Of a stretch of 64,000 bases of DNA, positions 20,000-30,529 are shown in pieces (the first letter of the stretch is position 1; the number at the start of each line of letters is the position of its first letter). The notes below the pieces were generated by a model. That model saw only the letters and a program-made list of their open reading frames with translations. It was not told the origin of the DNA and searched no databases. The DNA lies in NCBI GenBank assembly GCA_012845835.1, contig JABAKD010000026.1, forward strand, positions 892,983-956,982, read 5' to 3'. This DNA is from Undaria pinnatifida (taxonomy: Eukaryota > Sar > Phaeophyceae > Laminariales > Alariaceae). Made by a program: the position numbers and the translations under genes.

Positions 20000-21840
20000 C
20001 ACCCCCGATTAGTCTATACCGTTTGATAATCCAAATCATAATCCCCCGGTGTGCATTATACTCGGCGGTTTGACACAGGGTTATACTGCGGCTTCCGACC
20101 CGTCGTGCAGCCCCGCACCTCGGCCCGTCTAGAGGCCACGCACCATGCTGTGGCCCTGCACCACGAGCCGCAGCGCCCCTCGCCAAAATTTGGACACAAC
20201 TCTATGCGTAAATAATGCGTACATACGATATCCTGGTGATCGAAGTTTCGCAACAAGTAGCGCGTAAAAAGTGAGTGTTGATAATTATTGCCAGGTGTAT
20301 CAGGTTGGGTGTATATCAAAATTTCGATCTCCCAGCTGATTCATGAAGTGAAGGCGTGGTTGCCTTAGTCTGCTTGGTTCTAATTATCAGTCTAATATAT
20401 TTCGTTTTTCCCATTTTTCCTTTATGGTTGCGAGTTGTAAATAGCCTGGTGTACTGGCTTGCATCTTTTTTACCTACGTGTTCATTTCGGTTCATTGCAT
20501 GTCCAGACCGCCTTGCTGCTGTATTTACAACGTGCGTCTTTGGGTCGAGTGTTGTGACAACATAGCGCTCCCCTCTCTCATGAAGGGCCGGTACGGATTC
20601 TGGTTGTGCCGATGTAGACGGGAGGAAATATCAGTTTAATGTGAATGGCACACACAAAGATTCGACACATACAACATGTTGGGACAGAGACCCGCCGTCA
20701 GGGTCAGACCAAGAAGAGCAAGACCGACAGGCTGGGTGCGACGTTTAACAGCAGCAGCATGCAGCAGCATCAACTCGGTGTACCCCCGTAGCATCGACCT
20801 GCGGTGCAATACCCTCCTGTCGGCGCTCTACCTGAACGCTGATGAATGACTGTTTCAATTCTTTACGATTGTCAAGCAGTCGTTGTTTGGAGTGTCAAAA
20901 ACAAGGCAACTACGGTAGGGGGAGGTACCGACGTGTCTTACGAGAGAAGTAGCACTTTTTGGTCTCAAAACGCTTTTGAGTGACCGAGCTCCTTGACCAC
21001 AATCGTCGGGTATAGGACATTTTTTTGCAGGATTCTGGTCGTGTACCTAGACCATGAGAATTTTTCATCCGGTAAGACTTAAATTTTTTTTCCAAATCAG
21101 GTTGGGGATACGTCTTGAGCTCCCAAATCGAGGAACCGAAAAAAAGCGTGGTGGACCTCTATAATAATTGTAGCACGCGTCTACCCTCGTTTTTGGTGCC
21201 CGTTTTGGGCCACTCGCCCGGGTGAATCTGTACCTCACAGCATAACAACATTCCTCAGGCCATTCTTGTAACGCAGCATGGCTAACCAATCCACGGCGGC
21301 GGTGTCATACAGCAATAAACACGAAAAAAAACTTTTAGACCGCAAAGGAACAGATGAGTCAATCGCGCGAGTGAGGCAGGCCCACTGAAAAAAGAGGCAC
21401 CACGAGTGACCGCCCTACCGCAGCCCTGGTCTAAGCATACCTATGCACTCATTTGTGTATATTTCCCGGTAATGTGTGAGATGGGGGTTCGAAGAGCTTT
21501 GGGATCAAGTGCGCACCGCCCGACCCCTGATGCGGAACGCCAGATCTCACTCGTCGGTCTTTTCAATCGATCAATACAGATGTGTGAGCGCGTCTATGAA
21601 TTACATAAAGAGCAGAAGAGATATCACTTCGGAACAGTAACGATCGGCGTCCACTGCATGTTGCATCATGACTCGACAGCACTAACAACCTGAGCATCAA
21701 GGCCTGGGCTGCAAGGAGTAAATACAGGGAGCACACAGGAACTTGCGTACGAACCGGCAGACCCAAGTAGCCCACTCCAAGGATTTACTCACGCTATATA
21801 TAACAATTATTGAATCATGCATGCTGTATTCCACATATGA
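20000..21840. other. No gene recognised; diverged repeat at 20930-21190
   Basis: No conserved coding. The patch 20930-21190 (GAGCTCCTTGACCACAATCGTC, GTGTACCTAGACCATGAGAA) resembles 39905-40110 and 41180-41410 at low identity, so an old repeat family is present in introns 1 and 2. Confidence 0.4.
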
Positions 21841-21844
21841 TGTC

Positions 21845-22035
21845 TGGCTGTGTCCCCGTCAATGCGGGTTATACAGTTTCCGTGCGCAGAACAAGGCTGA
21901 ACGTGTTTGTCCTGTTGACCATGGTATTGGCAGGAGATTCACCGATCTTTATCCTTCACCAGGGTACTCGTATACACACCCCGTAACACGCGCGATCGAA
22001 GTATCACACGCAGCTTGCGAACAAAGCTGAGTTTT
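21845..22035 (+). repeat. Diverged R-family copy
   Basis: ATGCGGGTTATACAGTTTCC, GTGCGCAGAACA, AACACGCGCGATCGAAGTAT and CACACGCAGCTTGCG keep the R-module order but with many changes. A similar diverged copy starts at 32290, and its end piece may be 33395-33475. Confidence 0.5.
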
Positions 22036-22068
22036 GATCATATACGTACCTTTTTAATCGATTTAACA

Positions 22069-23259
22069 GGGCCACTTGCACTAACTGCATTTTAGGTGGA
22101 AGTTCATGAAATCTCCATGGAAGCTTTCGTCGCTTCCATGGTAGCTTCCACGGCTTCCACGGGAGATTTCATCGCTTCCATGGAAGCTTTTATGGAAGCT
22201 GTGGAACCTTCCATTAAAGCTTCCGTGGAAGTAACTTCACTGAAGTTTTTTGAGGAAAATTCCACGGAAGCTTCCGTGCAAGCTTATTCGGAAGTTGCTT
22301 CCACAAAAACTTCCACGGAAGCTTTCGTGGAAATAAATTTTCTTCCACGGAAGCTTTCACGGAAGCTTTTACGAAAGCTTTCGCGAAAGGAAATTTGCTT
22401 GTGGGAGAAATTTTGCTTGTGGAAGTACTAAATTATACTAAGTTGATAATAAATAATAATTGTCTTCCACGGAAGCTTTCAAAACCAATCCCATGGAAGC
22501 TTCCGCGATAGCTTCCTTCTCCGTGAAAGAAAATTACTGCCACGAAAGCTTTTGTGAAAGCTACGGGGCATGTGGTTGAGATACCCTTGAAATAATGTAT
22601 ACCCCAACCCTAAACCTAACACAACGAAATGCATCAATCAATGTACGGTGAAACCCCCTTCGTCTCGTACACAGTGGGCGTCAACCATGTTGTCGAAAGC
22701 GTGGCACGGTCTACTGGAGGCACAACAGTAGTATACAATACAAATATATCCGTGGGATCTGTCGTGAAAGCCGCTGATAGTCCGTGGAATCTGCGGAAGC
22801 TTCCATGGAAGTAAAACGTAGAATTCCGTGGATGTATCTTTCAGCTTTTCGTGGAAGCTACTTCGAAAGCTTTCACGAAGCTACTTCGAAAGCTTTCACG
22901 AAAAGCTTTCGTGGAGGCTTTCGTGAAAACCGCGGAGCTTCCAACCTTCCGCGGAAGCTGCCGCTTGGTTCCATGGAACTAAAACCTAAAAACCCGTGGA
23001 AATGCTTCCGTGAAAGCTTCCGTGGATGCTTTCGTGGATGTTTTCGAGGAAGCTTTCGTGGAAGCTTTCGAGGCAACTTTCGTGGAAACGTTCGTGGAAG
23101 CTTCCTTGAAAACTTCCGGGATTTGTTTCCATGGAAGCTTCCGTATTTTCGATAGAAGCGTTCAGGGAAGCTTCCACAGAAGCTTTCATGGAAGCGGTGG
23201 AAGCTTCGACTGGAACCTTTCATGAGTTTCACACAAAAACCAAGTTGTGCAGGAGACCG
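22069..23259 (+). mobile_element. Palindrome-array TIR transposon, copy 1
   Basis: The left end GGGCCACTTGCACTAACTGC and the right end (read inward on the other strand) CGGTCTCCTGCACAACTTGG form imperfect terminal inverted repeats of about 40 bases. The flanks ATTTAACA (22061-22068) and ATCTCACA (23260-23267) agree at 6 of 8 positions, like an aged 8-bp target duplication. Most of the interior is irregular tandem CTTCCRYGGAAG palindromes and GAAGCTTTCGTG units. A non-palindromic island at about 22420-22790 includes a piece related to 27829-27930. No transposase is present, so the element is non-autonomous. The 8-bp duplication suggests hAT-, P- or Merlin-type mobilisation. Confidence 0.75.
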
Positions 23260-23309
23260 ATCTCACACCGAAACTATCTGTATTTTTTCATTTTCAAAAT
23301 ATTTTCAAG

Positions 23310-23450
23310 GGCTCCGCATGAATGCCGGCATTCGCCGGCACCGGTGCTTCGGGTAGGGCAGGGAAGGAGTTGGAATTGTTTCATCCGACACAAACAAAAT
23401 TTGGAGTTGAAAGGAATGCCAGGAGTTTCATCCGAAAATAATAGCTTGGT
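23310..23450 (+). repeat. Interspersed repeat, inverted partner at 63057-63185
   Basis: The + strand reads GGCTCCGCATGAATGCCGGC, GGGCAGGGAAGGAGTTGGAA, TTGAAAGGAATGCCAGGAG and TTTCATCCGAAAA. The reverse complement recurs at 63057-63185 in the same order. Confidence 0.6.
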
Positions 23451-23459
23451 AGGTGTGCG

Positions 23460-24340
23460 GTACTAAAGAGGTCTACAGCGGTACATGAAAATGATAGAGA
23501 TATAACGCCTGCACTGGCCACGTGTACTACTCTTGTACATACGTACACACCCGCAAAATATGTTCGCTCGTGCGACCGCCGGGTGTGCGGCTTGTTTCTG
23601 AAATGTATCCCCTCCTTTCAACCATCCATCCATTTTAGTAGGGGTGCACGGGGCCAAGCAAAATAACATGAAAATAAAATTGCCAGAGTCCTTGTGTCCG
23701 GCGTTTTCCATATTTATACGGGATCGAGGGTCTACTTCGAGTCTGCGGGCAGAACTAAATTTCACGTGATTTTTCGACGGTCTACGAACAACTTCCGATA
23801 CACCCTCCGAAGCACGCACTACCGGCCAATTGCGTGATCAACCCCTGCCTGTGGTTGTCACGTGTCTCTGTGCAGGAGGCCCCTGTGCCCTAAACACTTG
23901 TTCGCTCTTGTTTACGTGAAACCTGCCGTTTGCTCGATGGTCTCCCGGCAGCAGCACGCCAGCACGTCGTACGTACATTTTGTACCACAGGTGTACGTTA
24001 ATATGAGCACAATCTGCTCGGTATATTTTCGGACAATGGTTCGAGTACGACTGAACTTGCCAACGGCACTCTTATTCTGCACGTTTAGCTATCTGCTGTG
24101 GGTCTTGTCGCCGCCCCTGCTGCGGGCTGCAGCATGTATTAGAGGTTTCGCCGCACGGCTACTGCTGCTACACCTGATGTTGTGTTTTTGCTAATGTCGT
24201 CGGTTGGCGTTCATGCTCGTCGTACGTACTGCTGCTACTGTTCTCACCCCGTACATACGGGTTTCTTCGTACCTCAACGTACGTCGACGAGTTAAAGCAC
24301 AAAGGTGACACAAAATGACATGGAATATGGGCGCAAAAAA
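23460..24340. other. No gene recognised
   Basis: Frames of 110-118 codons exist on both strands but show no family motif and no conservation of composition. Nothing else identified. Confidence 0.4.
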
Positions 24341-24349
24341 TCGAGCACA

Positions 24350-24500
24350 GCGGAATAGTTCGCTGTGGATCATCCGCACTCGTCCATCCCTGCAGCAGAG
24401 GCTGTCTGAGTGTCAACGGTCGTGCGAAATCCAGCGCCGAAGGCCGAAGAGAAGGCTTTACTGTTTGGTTTTGTCTCGATATTTTGTATGACATGTGCGT
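24350..24500 (-). repeat. Interspersed repeat, inverted partner at 60335-60485
   Basis: The minus strand reads ATATCGAGACAAAACCAAAC, CTTCTCTTCGGC, GCACGACCGTTGAC, CTGCTGCAGGGATGGACG and CACAGCGAACTATTCCGCTG. The same order occurs on the + strand at 60335-60485. Confidence 0.6.
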
Positions 24501-24509
24501 GAAGAGAAA

Positions 24510-26060
24510 AGAAAAAAGTTTTGGGAGTGTTTATGTCACGAAACGCCTTGCCGTCGGTAATTTGCGTCACGAAGTAGTTGTATGTCGTCTGTAATTTGTG
24601 TCACGTTTTGGGTGCACCCCACACACACTAAAATATCGCCTGTGCAAGTAACAAGTGTAAAAAAGAAAAAAGCCGGCGCAACAAACGCCGGAAAAATAAA
24701 ACAAGCCAAAATGCGATAAGAGACCGGGAATTTTAATTTTGAGAAAATGGAAGGCCCAAAGTTTGAAATTCCCGAAGATCTAGGCCAACTTTGCCTGGAC
24801 GGTCGCCTGTGTGCCCAATACTTTCTACAGGACAACTTTCGAGACTTCCGAAAAAAAAAACGATTTCTCGCGGCGATTTTGGTCAACACCGGCTTGATAA
24901 CTCCAGATCTTGGATTTTAGGCGCGACGTAATTTCGTGTTCTCCACACACTTCGTTCGACAAATCAACGACGGCGTCAGGAACTGTGAACGCGGCGAGCT
25001 CGCTGCGGGCTCCGACATCCCCTGTTGAAAACACATATATTTGGCGGCCGGCGTGCAGAAAACTGAGAAAAAAACTCTATCGTCTCCCAACGGGTGGAAC
25101 AGAGAATTTTGAGAGGATGTAACGAAAGACCACAGGACAACACAAGCTACCTTTCACGCGCTAGGGCATGGACCGAGATGAACTCAACAGCGCTGTCACA
25201 TACACTCCTGTGATCTTGTCCGGAGCGAAGAGCAGTGACCATGAGTTGCCTCTATCTAGAGATCGAAGGTCAATCGTGTTTGTTAGACAAATTGACCTTT
25301 TGGACCGCATGACCAAAGAAAGAACCAGAAAAAAAAAATAATCGTTTTTTACCCATAGCAACGATACCCGGAATCTTTCAACCAGCCACATGCCCTTTGG
25401 GAAATGACAAATTGTCGAGGTATTAGTGGGGTATTAGTCCGTTTGACCACTCGCAAAAGGTTAACCAATAGCTTACCCAAACTAAGCCGTATAACAACAT
25501 TGTACGAGAAAACCAACCCACAACCTACATGTTCTCTCCTCGTGAGGCTACTGCTGTAACTTGAAAATACGGTCGGATGCCAATATGTGATTCCTGTTAC
25601 TCGCTGCAATTATTGAACAAATTGGCCCTTTGTGTTTGCCGACTGCAACTCTCCCTGTCTAGGGTCAAAGAAATGCTCGAGCATGCCACCCAAAATCCAA
25701 CATCCTGCCCACTTCTTGCTTTTCACTCTCAGCCCCCCCACGCGTTCACGGCGAGGTAAGCAGGGAGAACGAAGGACGAGGGGCATTGAAGCCGATCCTC
25801 GAAGAGAGCGCTCAAAGAAATAAAAAAACTCTCGAGATAATAAAGTGTCGAGATTCTGATGCTGAGGCCAACCCGGAGAACAATTATCATGGTTGTATGG
25901 CTTCGAATTTGCCATACATCCTTTTTAATATATATATATATATACATGCCGTAGCTCCAATTCAGCCCCCCCTCCCCCACCCACAACGCCCCCTTCTTCC
26001 CCACCACCCGCACCATCGCTTAGACCTAGCAGCACGCGTATAGCAAGCCCCTACATATAT
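24510..26060. other. No gene recognised; short direct repeat at 24535-24610
   Basis: GTCGGTAATTTGCGTCACG and GTCTGTAATTTGTGTCACG occur 35 bases apart near 24550-24605. No frame looks conserved. A TA run lies at 25928-25944. Confidence 0.4.
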
Positions 26061-26074
26061 GCGACCTATAGCTG

Positions 26075-26615
26075 TTGGAAATCCCCTCCCCCCCTGAACC
26101 TCCCCCCCTGAACACTCTGCCCTCTCCTCAATGGTTTTACGACTTGCAGGATATACATGATAAACTGATGCATTCCTTCCACAACCGTGAAATTTGTCCC
26201 CTTGAAGAATATTTAGTTTCCGCGCACAGGTTGAGTTGCCCTGCCCCCCCCTCCCCCCCGCGCGTCCTCTTGGTCAAACCCAGCCCCCCACGCCCTTAAA
26301 AACTCCGCCCTCCCCTCTCACCGGTGCATGACTAACATGATACACTTGATAAGCTCTTTCATTCCCTTTCACAGCTGTCAGATTTTGTCCCCCTCAAAAT
26401 CGGGGTTTATAGTTTCCGCGCAAAGACTGACTAACATCACCCTCTTGACCCTGGGACCAGTTGCACTGTAGTTCCAAGGGGAGTCGACAACTTATTTTAT
26501 CCTTAATGAAGGCACACACCGAGTAATACGCGCGATCGGAGTATCACAAACAGCATGCAAAGATGAGTTTCTACAAAATCTTCGATCTCACAGCTGGTGT
26601 GTGTTTTAACATTTT
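26075..26615 (+). repeat. R-family copy
   Basis: Two sub-modules and the main module occur in the usual order (ACGACTTGCAGGATATACAT, TTTGTCCCCTTGAAG, CCGCGCACAGGTTGAG, a C-rich tract, TAAAAACTCCGCCC, CAGCTGTCAGATTTTGTCCC, ACGCGCGATCGGAGTATCAC, ATCTTCGATCTCACAGCTGG). + orientation. Confidence 0.7.
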
Positions 26616-26632
26616 ATAATACAACTTTAGGA

Positions 26633-26715
26633 GCCAGTCGTCCCGGTGGTCCACCGGATACCGGTCACTCACTGGCGTTGGCCCTTGAGTTCGATTGCCA
26701 CTGTGGTGACATTCT
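26633..26715 (+). repeat. tRNA-like SINE head
   Basis: CAGTCGTCCCGGTGGTCCAC starts a tRNA-sized block with a B-box-like AGTTCGATTGC near 26698. Its first bases follow the same GTCGYCYCGGTGG pattern as the heads at 26833, 13605 and 18423, but the sequence after the B-box differs from the SINE body at 18500. Confidence 0.45.
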
Positions 26716-26832
26716 GATTTTTTTCGGAAAATAGAAGAGAGAAAGGACCAACTGAGCGCTGAGAAAGGCTAGCAGCGTTGTTTCAAGTCTCTAGTCCGCG
26801 TGTCGAGTTTGGAGCATATATAATATGATACG

Positions 26833-26925
26833 CGGTCGTCTCGGTGGTATGGCGGTCAACCCTCGAATACGACTACTACTATTGGTGGGGTTGGTTCATG
26901 AGCTCGATCCCCACCCTAGTGATAT
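26833..26925 (+). repeat. tRNA-like SINE head
   Basis: CGGTCGTCTCGGTGGTATGG is followed about 65 bases later by AGCTCGATCCC, a near B-box. It lies 190 bases after another such head, in the same orientation. An ATATTGTGAATATTTTTT stretch follows. Confidence 0.45.
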
Positions 26926-27294
26926 TGTGAATATTTTTTACCAATATGAAATATTGATGACCATCACATAACTGCGGGGAACAACTAGCAGCGTTAGTAG
27001 GCACCAATTCGACCCGAATCGACGAGGGAAGAAACGCTGATTTCTCCCCGCGATAATAATTATGGCACGTGACTGCGTAGTAGAGAGGAGGGAGGAGGGG
27101 CCGCTATGTGGTCCCGGTTTTGAGTTACTCACGAGAGGGAGCGCGAGAGCAATGTGAAGATAATAAAAGGCATTGAAAAAATAGGAGAAGGAAAACTGGG
27201 ACCAAAACGTGGTAACAGCAGTATTTATGCAATTCAAAACTCTTGAAGATCCTGAGCCACGCCTCAGTCGGAACACAAGCTACACAAAACTCAG

Positions 27295-27600
27295 CCGATG
27301 GCGGAACGAACCCAAAACAAAGTTCGAATATGATATGTACGGCGAAACGGTTACCTCCCCTACGGCAAAATGATGTAGATGAATGTATCGGCGATGGCGA
27401 AAACGGACCTATGTATGCAGAGCATACCCCGTACAAACAAGTAATATATTCGTTTGCTCCCCACCGCAAAAAGAGGGCCGCACAAATTGTTTTACGCCAG
27501 GAACAGAAAAGGGTGCGGCACAATAAAAACGGGCGTGAGGCAAGCGACACATTGACTACGTGTTTAACGCTGGTCGGTACGTAGCCTTCGCGTGCGACAA
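27295..27600 (+). repeat. Interspersed repeat with partner at 31855-32220
   Basis: Shared landmarks in order are GATGGCGGAACGRACCCA, CGAAAACGGACC, GCCGCACAA-TTGTTTT, GGTGCGGCRCAA, CACATTGACT and CTGGTCGGTACGTAG. Both copies are + oriented. The frame of 113 codons here is not conserved in the partner. Confidence 0.55.
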
Positions 27601-27828
27601 CCACCGGCAGCGATGGCAGAAGACGGGCAACCGGTGGTAGTTCGATAGTTATCGAGGGTCTGGCTTGTTTTGTTGTGTTCTCGTACCCGGTACGCTAGCA
27701 TTTCACTTGCTTTACCTTGATTACTTGCGACACTGCTGTTGGGCTTAGTCGGTTACACAGTCTGTGAGGGCACCTTACGCTTTTGCGATAAAATGGTTGA
27801 CATACTATGAAAACTATAAAAGAAAATT

Positions 27829-27930
27829 ACACCCCAACCCCAACCTAATGAAACGCAAGCAACCAGCCATTGTAGGGTAAAACCTTACTTGTCTCGTACA
27901 AAATCTGCGTCAACCATCGTCTCGAAAGGT
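27829..27930 (+). repeat. Repeat fragment also present inside transposon copy 1
   Basis: CACCCCAACCCCAACCTAAT, then CTTGTCTCGTACA and TGCGTCAACCAT, match 22599-22705, which lies in the non-palindromic island of the first palindrome-array element. Confidence 0.5.
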
Positions 27931-28139
27931 TGTTTCAGCTTTACTGTGACCATAAACTTTCAAATCTCTATAGGATATGATGAAGAATCAGCACAGACTC
28001 TGGTTGTACTGATGATGTGTGTGTTGCCTTCACATTTAACCGTCCTTTGTTCCTAACGACATAATCTGTACAACTGAGTCCGTGCTCATTCTTCATCGTA
28101 GATACTCGTAGAGAGATACAAATTCTGTGGTCACGCCAG

Positions 28140-28179
28140 ACCATAAAAAAAGAGAGATAAGAACGAAAGAAGACAATGA

Positions 28180-28215
<36 letters not shown>

Positions 28216-28345
28216 ACACAAAAAAAAAAAAACAGACCATAAAAAAGAGATATAAGATAAAGAAAAGAAAGAAATGAAGAAAGAAAGAAAGAAAGAAAAA
28301 AAAGGAAGGAAGAAAGAAAGGAAGGAGGAAGGAAAGAAAAGATGG
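28140..28345 (+). repeat. GAAA/GGAA purine microsatellite
   Basis: About 200 bases are almost only A and G, mainly GAAA units, with short breaks. The long minus-strand frames rich in Phe and Ser across it (to 171 codons) come from this composition. Confidence 0.9.
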
Positions 28346-28626
28346 AAGGAGAAAAAAATATAAACGGCATGTACTTAGTGTCTCGAAGAAGGTGATGGAC
28401 GAAGATTGGAAAAGAAAGGCTGCAAGAAGAACAACATTCGTGCTGAAGAGAAACTGATACCTGTTGCGCGGACCAAACAACACGAAGAATATAACCGTTG
28501 TTCCACTGACAAGAACAACACGAAGAACATGGCGTTGGGTAGAAAGAACGGCAAAATGTTAACACAACACATACATATGGTTTTGTCTTGGTAAACTTTT
28601 GTTGCCACTAACCTGCGTGAAGCACT

Positions 28627-29025
28627 TTGATGTATATATTGTATGCCAGGTATACGAGCTGGTCAAGCTTTAAAAGTTATTTGGGCGTGTTTGCAATCGG
28701 TCGGAAGTATTTCAACGGCAGATTTTGCAGCTGTGATTTTGGTTGTGTAGCACGTTTGTTGGCGCTGAAAGTGTTTCAACCTGAGTTGTTTTCGTCGAGC
28801 AAATACAATCAACTATTAACAGATTCCGTCACGCACGAAGTCTATACGAAATCCCCTAAACGTTATAATGCGTCTGCTGCTAAAACTCGGTGTGAGCGTT
28901 CCTTGAGGAATGGGGAAACGATCGATACCCGTCTCATTTCTAAATTAATTCTCCGTCGAGAGATGTGTCGCGCAGAACATCCCGATATAAATTTAAGACG
29001 CTACGATGAGAGACAGAGCATCTGA
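28627..29025 (+). other. Open frame of 132 codons, unassigned
   Basis: The frame from ATG 28627 to the stop at 29023 has mixed composition, with a basic, hydrophilic second half (CERSLRNGETIDTRLISKLI...), unlike the repeats around it. I recognise no family, see no splice partner, and cannot show that it is expressed. It could be a TE exon or chance. Confidence 0.2.
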
Positions 29026-29967
29026 GATTGCGATTGGTGGCTCCCCGTGCCCCCTCTCTAGCCCTATGCTTCTGCCGTCGATCTTCTCCCAACTGCGATA
29101 TTCTCCCTACTGCTACTGATGCCGCTGCCGCTGCTGCGTGGGCACTGCTTCCTTCTACCTCTTCCGGTTGTCGTGTCCGATACTCGCTGCTGTTCTGCTG
29201 CTGCTGTACTATGCTGGTGCGGCTGAGGTTGTCCTTTTTTATCGTCATTCCTTCTCCTGGAACCAGCCCCCCCCTACTACCCGGTTCTCCTCTATTTCCT
29301 TCCTTTCTTCCTTTCCTTCCTATTCGTTCCGCCAAAGTCCAGACTGTTCCGACATTCTCATATCGTCGTCTCCTCGTTACGAACATTTGCGTGTTCATTA
29401 ATATCATGGCGTTCTCCGCCGGGGAGGGGGGGTGGGGTGGAAACTGAAGACCTTCCCTCGTCCAGTCTCCCTTCGCCCGCACCCCCGTCCCCCGTTCCAT
29501 CTCCCGGCTATTTTACGAGACTGACCTGCCCTCTACTCCAACAGATAACCTCAACAACCAGACGCCCATTCAGACGCCTCGTTATATGCCCCCGCCTACC
29601 CTATTGTACCTATCTCCCCCGTATCCCGCCCCTTGCCCCGGCTGTCTACTACGCTTCGGTCCTCCCGACCATAACCCTGGATACCGAAGTGGGGTCTTCC
29701 ATATTCACCCTCACGTACCCAATAAATGCCTGCGACGCCCATCTTCCTTCTCTGGATCACCCACGGTTGTGCTCCCACCTCCGCCAGCCTTGTTGATCCC
29801 CCATTCTTCCGGAGTTCAGCGTGAATTCCTCCGGAACCGGTTCCCCCAATGCCCCCCTCCCTTGCTCCCTCCATTTCCTCCCCACTCTCTCCAGCCCACT
29901 TATCAAGCAAAACGTCGCTGCCCCCCTCATCCACACCCTCCATCTTCCCTTGCTCCTTTATGCCCAA
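28940..29967 (-). other. Polypyrimidine-rich block with long minus-strand frames
   Basis: The + strand is strongly C/T-rich from 29030 to 30030. The minus strand therefore has few stops and shows 186- and 123-codon frames rich in Arg, Gly and Glu. The composition bias explains their length; no domain is recognised. A real basic protein is not excluded. Confidence 0.3.
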
Positions 29968-30029
29968 AGTAGTCGACCTGATCCACCATGAAGTCCACTA
30001 CGTTCTCTTCCACCCCCCCCCCCCCCCCA

Positions 30030-30524
30030 CCCGACCCCCTCGGTTCCGCACAGGCTGACTAACATCACCCTCTTGACCCTGGTACAAGCTTCACTGTAGT
30101 TCCAAGGGGAGTCGCCGATCTTAATAGTCACCAAGAACACACACCCAGTAATACGCGCGATCGGAGTATCACACACAGCTGGCGAAGATGAGTTTCGACA
30201 AAATCTTCGATCTCACAGCTATAGTCAACTATAATTTTGTAGAAATAGACTAAAATATTGGGCTGTGGGTCGGTTTCATCTCACGACTAGTTAATAGTCG
30301 CTAGTCAGCGAAGCCGAGTCGCCGATCTTAATAGTCACTAAGAACACACACCCAGTAATACGCGCGATCGGAGTATCACACACAGCTGGCGACGATGAGT
30401 TTCGACAAAATCTTCGATCTCACAGCTGTAGTCAACTATAATTTTTTAGAAAAAGATTAAAATATTTGGCTGTGGGTCGGTTTCATCTCACGACTAGTTA
30501 ATAGTCGCTAGTCGGCGAAGCCGA
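30030..30524 (+). repeat. R-family module with a 207-bp tandem duplication
   Basis: The unit 30111-30317 (from GTCGCCGATCTTAATAGTCA to GACTAGTTAATAGTCGCTAG...GCGAAGCCGA) is repeated at 30318-30524 with only a few changes. Each unit contains the R core (ACGCGCGATCGGAGTATCAC, ATGAGTTTCGACAAAATC) followed by a non-R tail, so a chimeric junction was duplicated. Confidence 0.8.
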
Positions 30525-30529
30525 CAAGC

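Noticed and set aside
27968..28565. 171- and 144-codon minus-strand frames rich in Phe, Ser and Leu
   Set aside because: Produced by the GAAA/GGAA purine tract; the repetitive composition has no membrane-protein logic.
29437..29972. Pro-rich + frames in the C/T-rich block
   Set aside because: Length is explained by composition; two + frames are open at once and no domain is visible.
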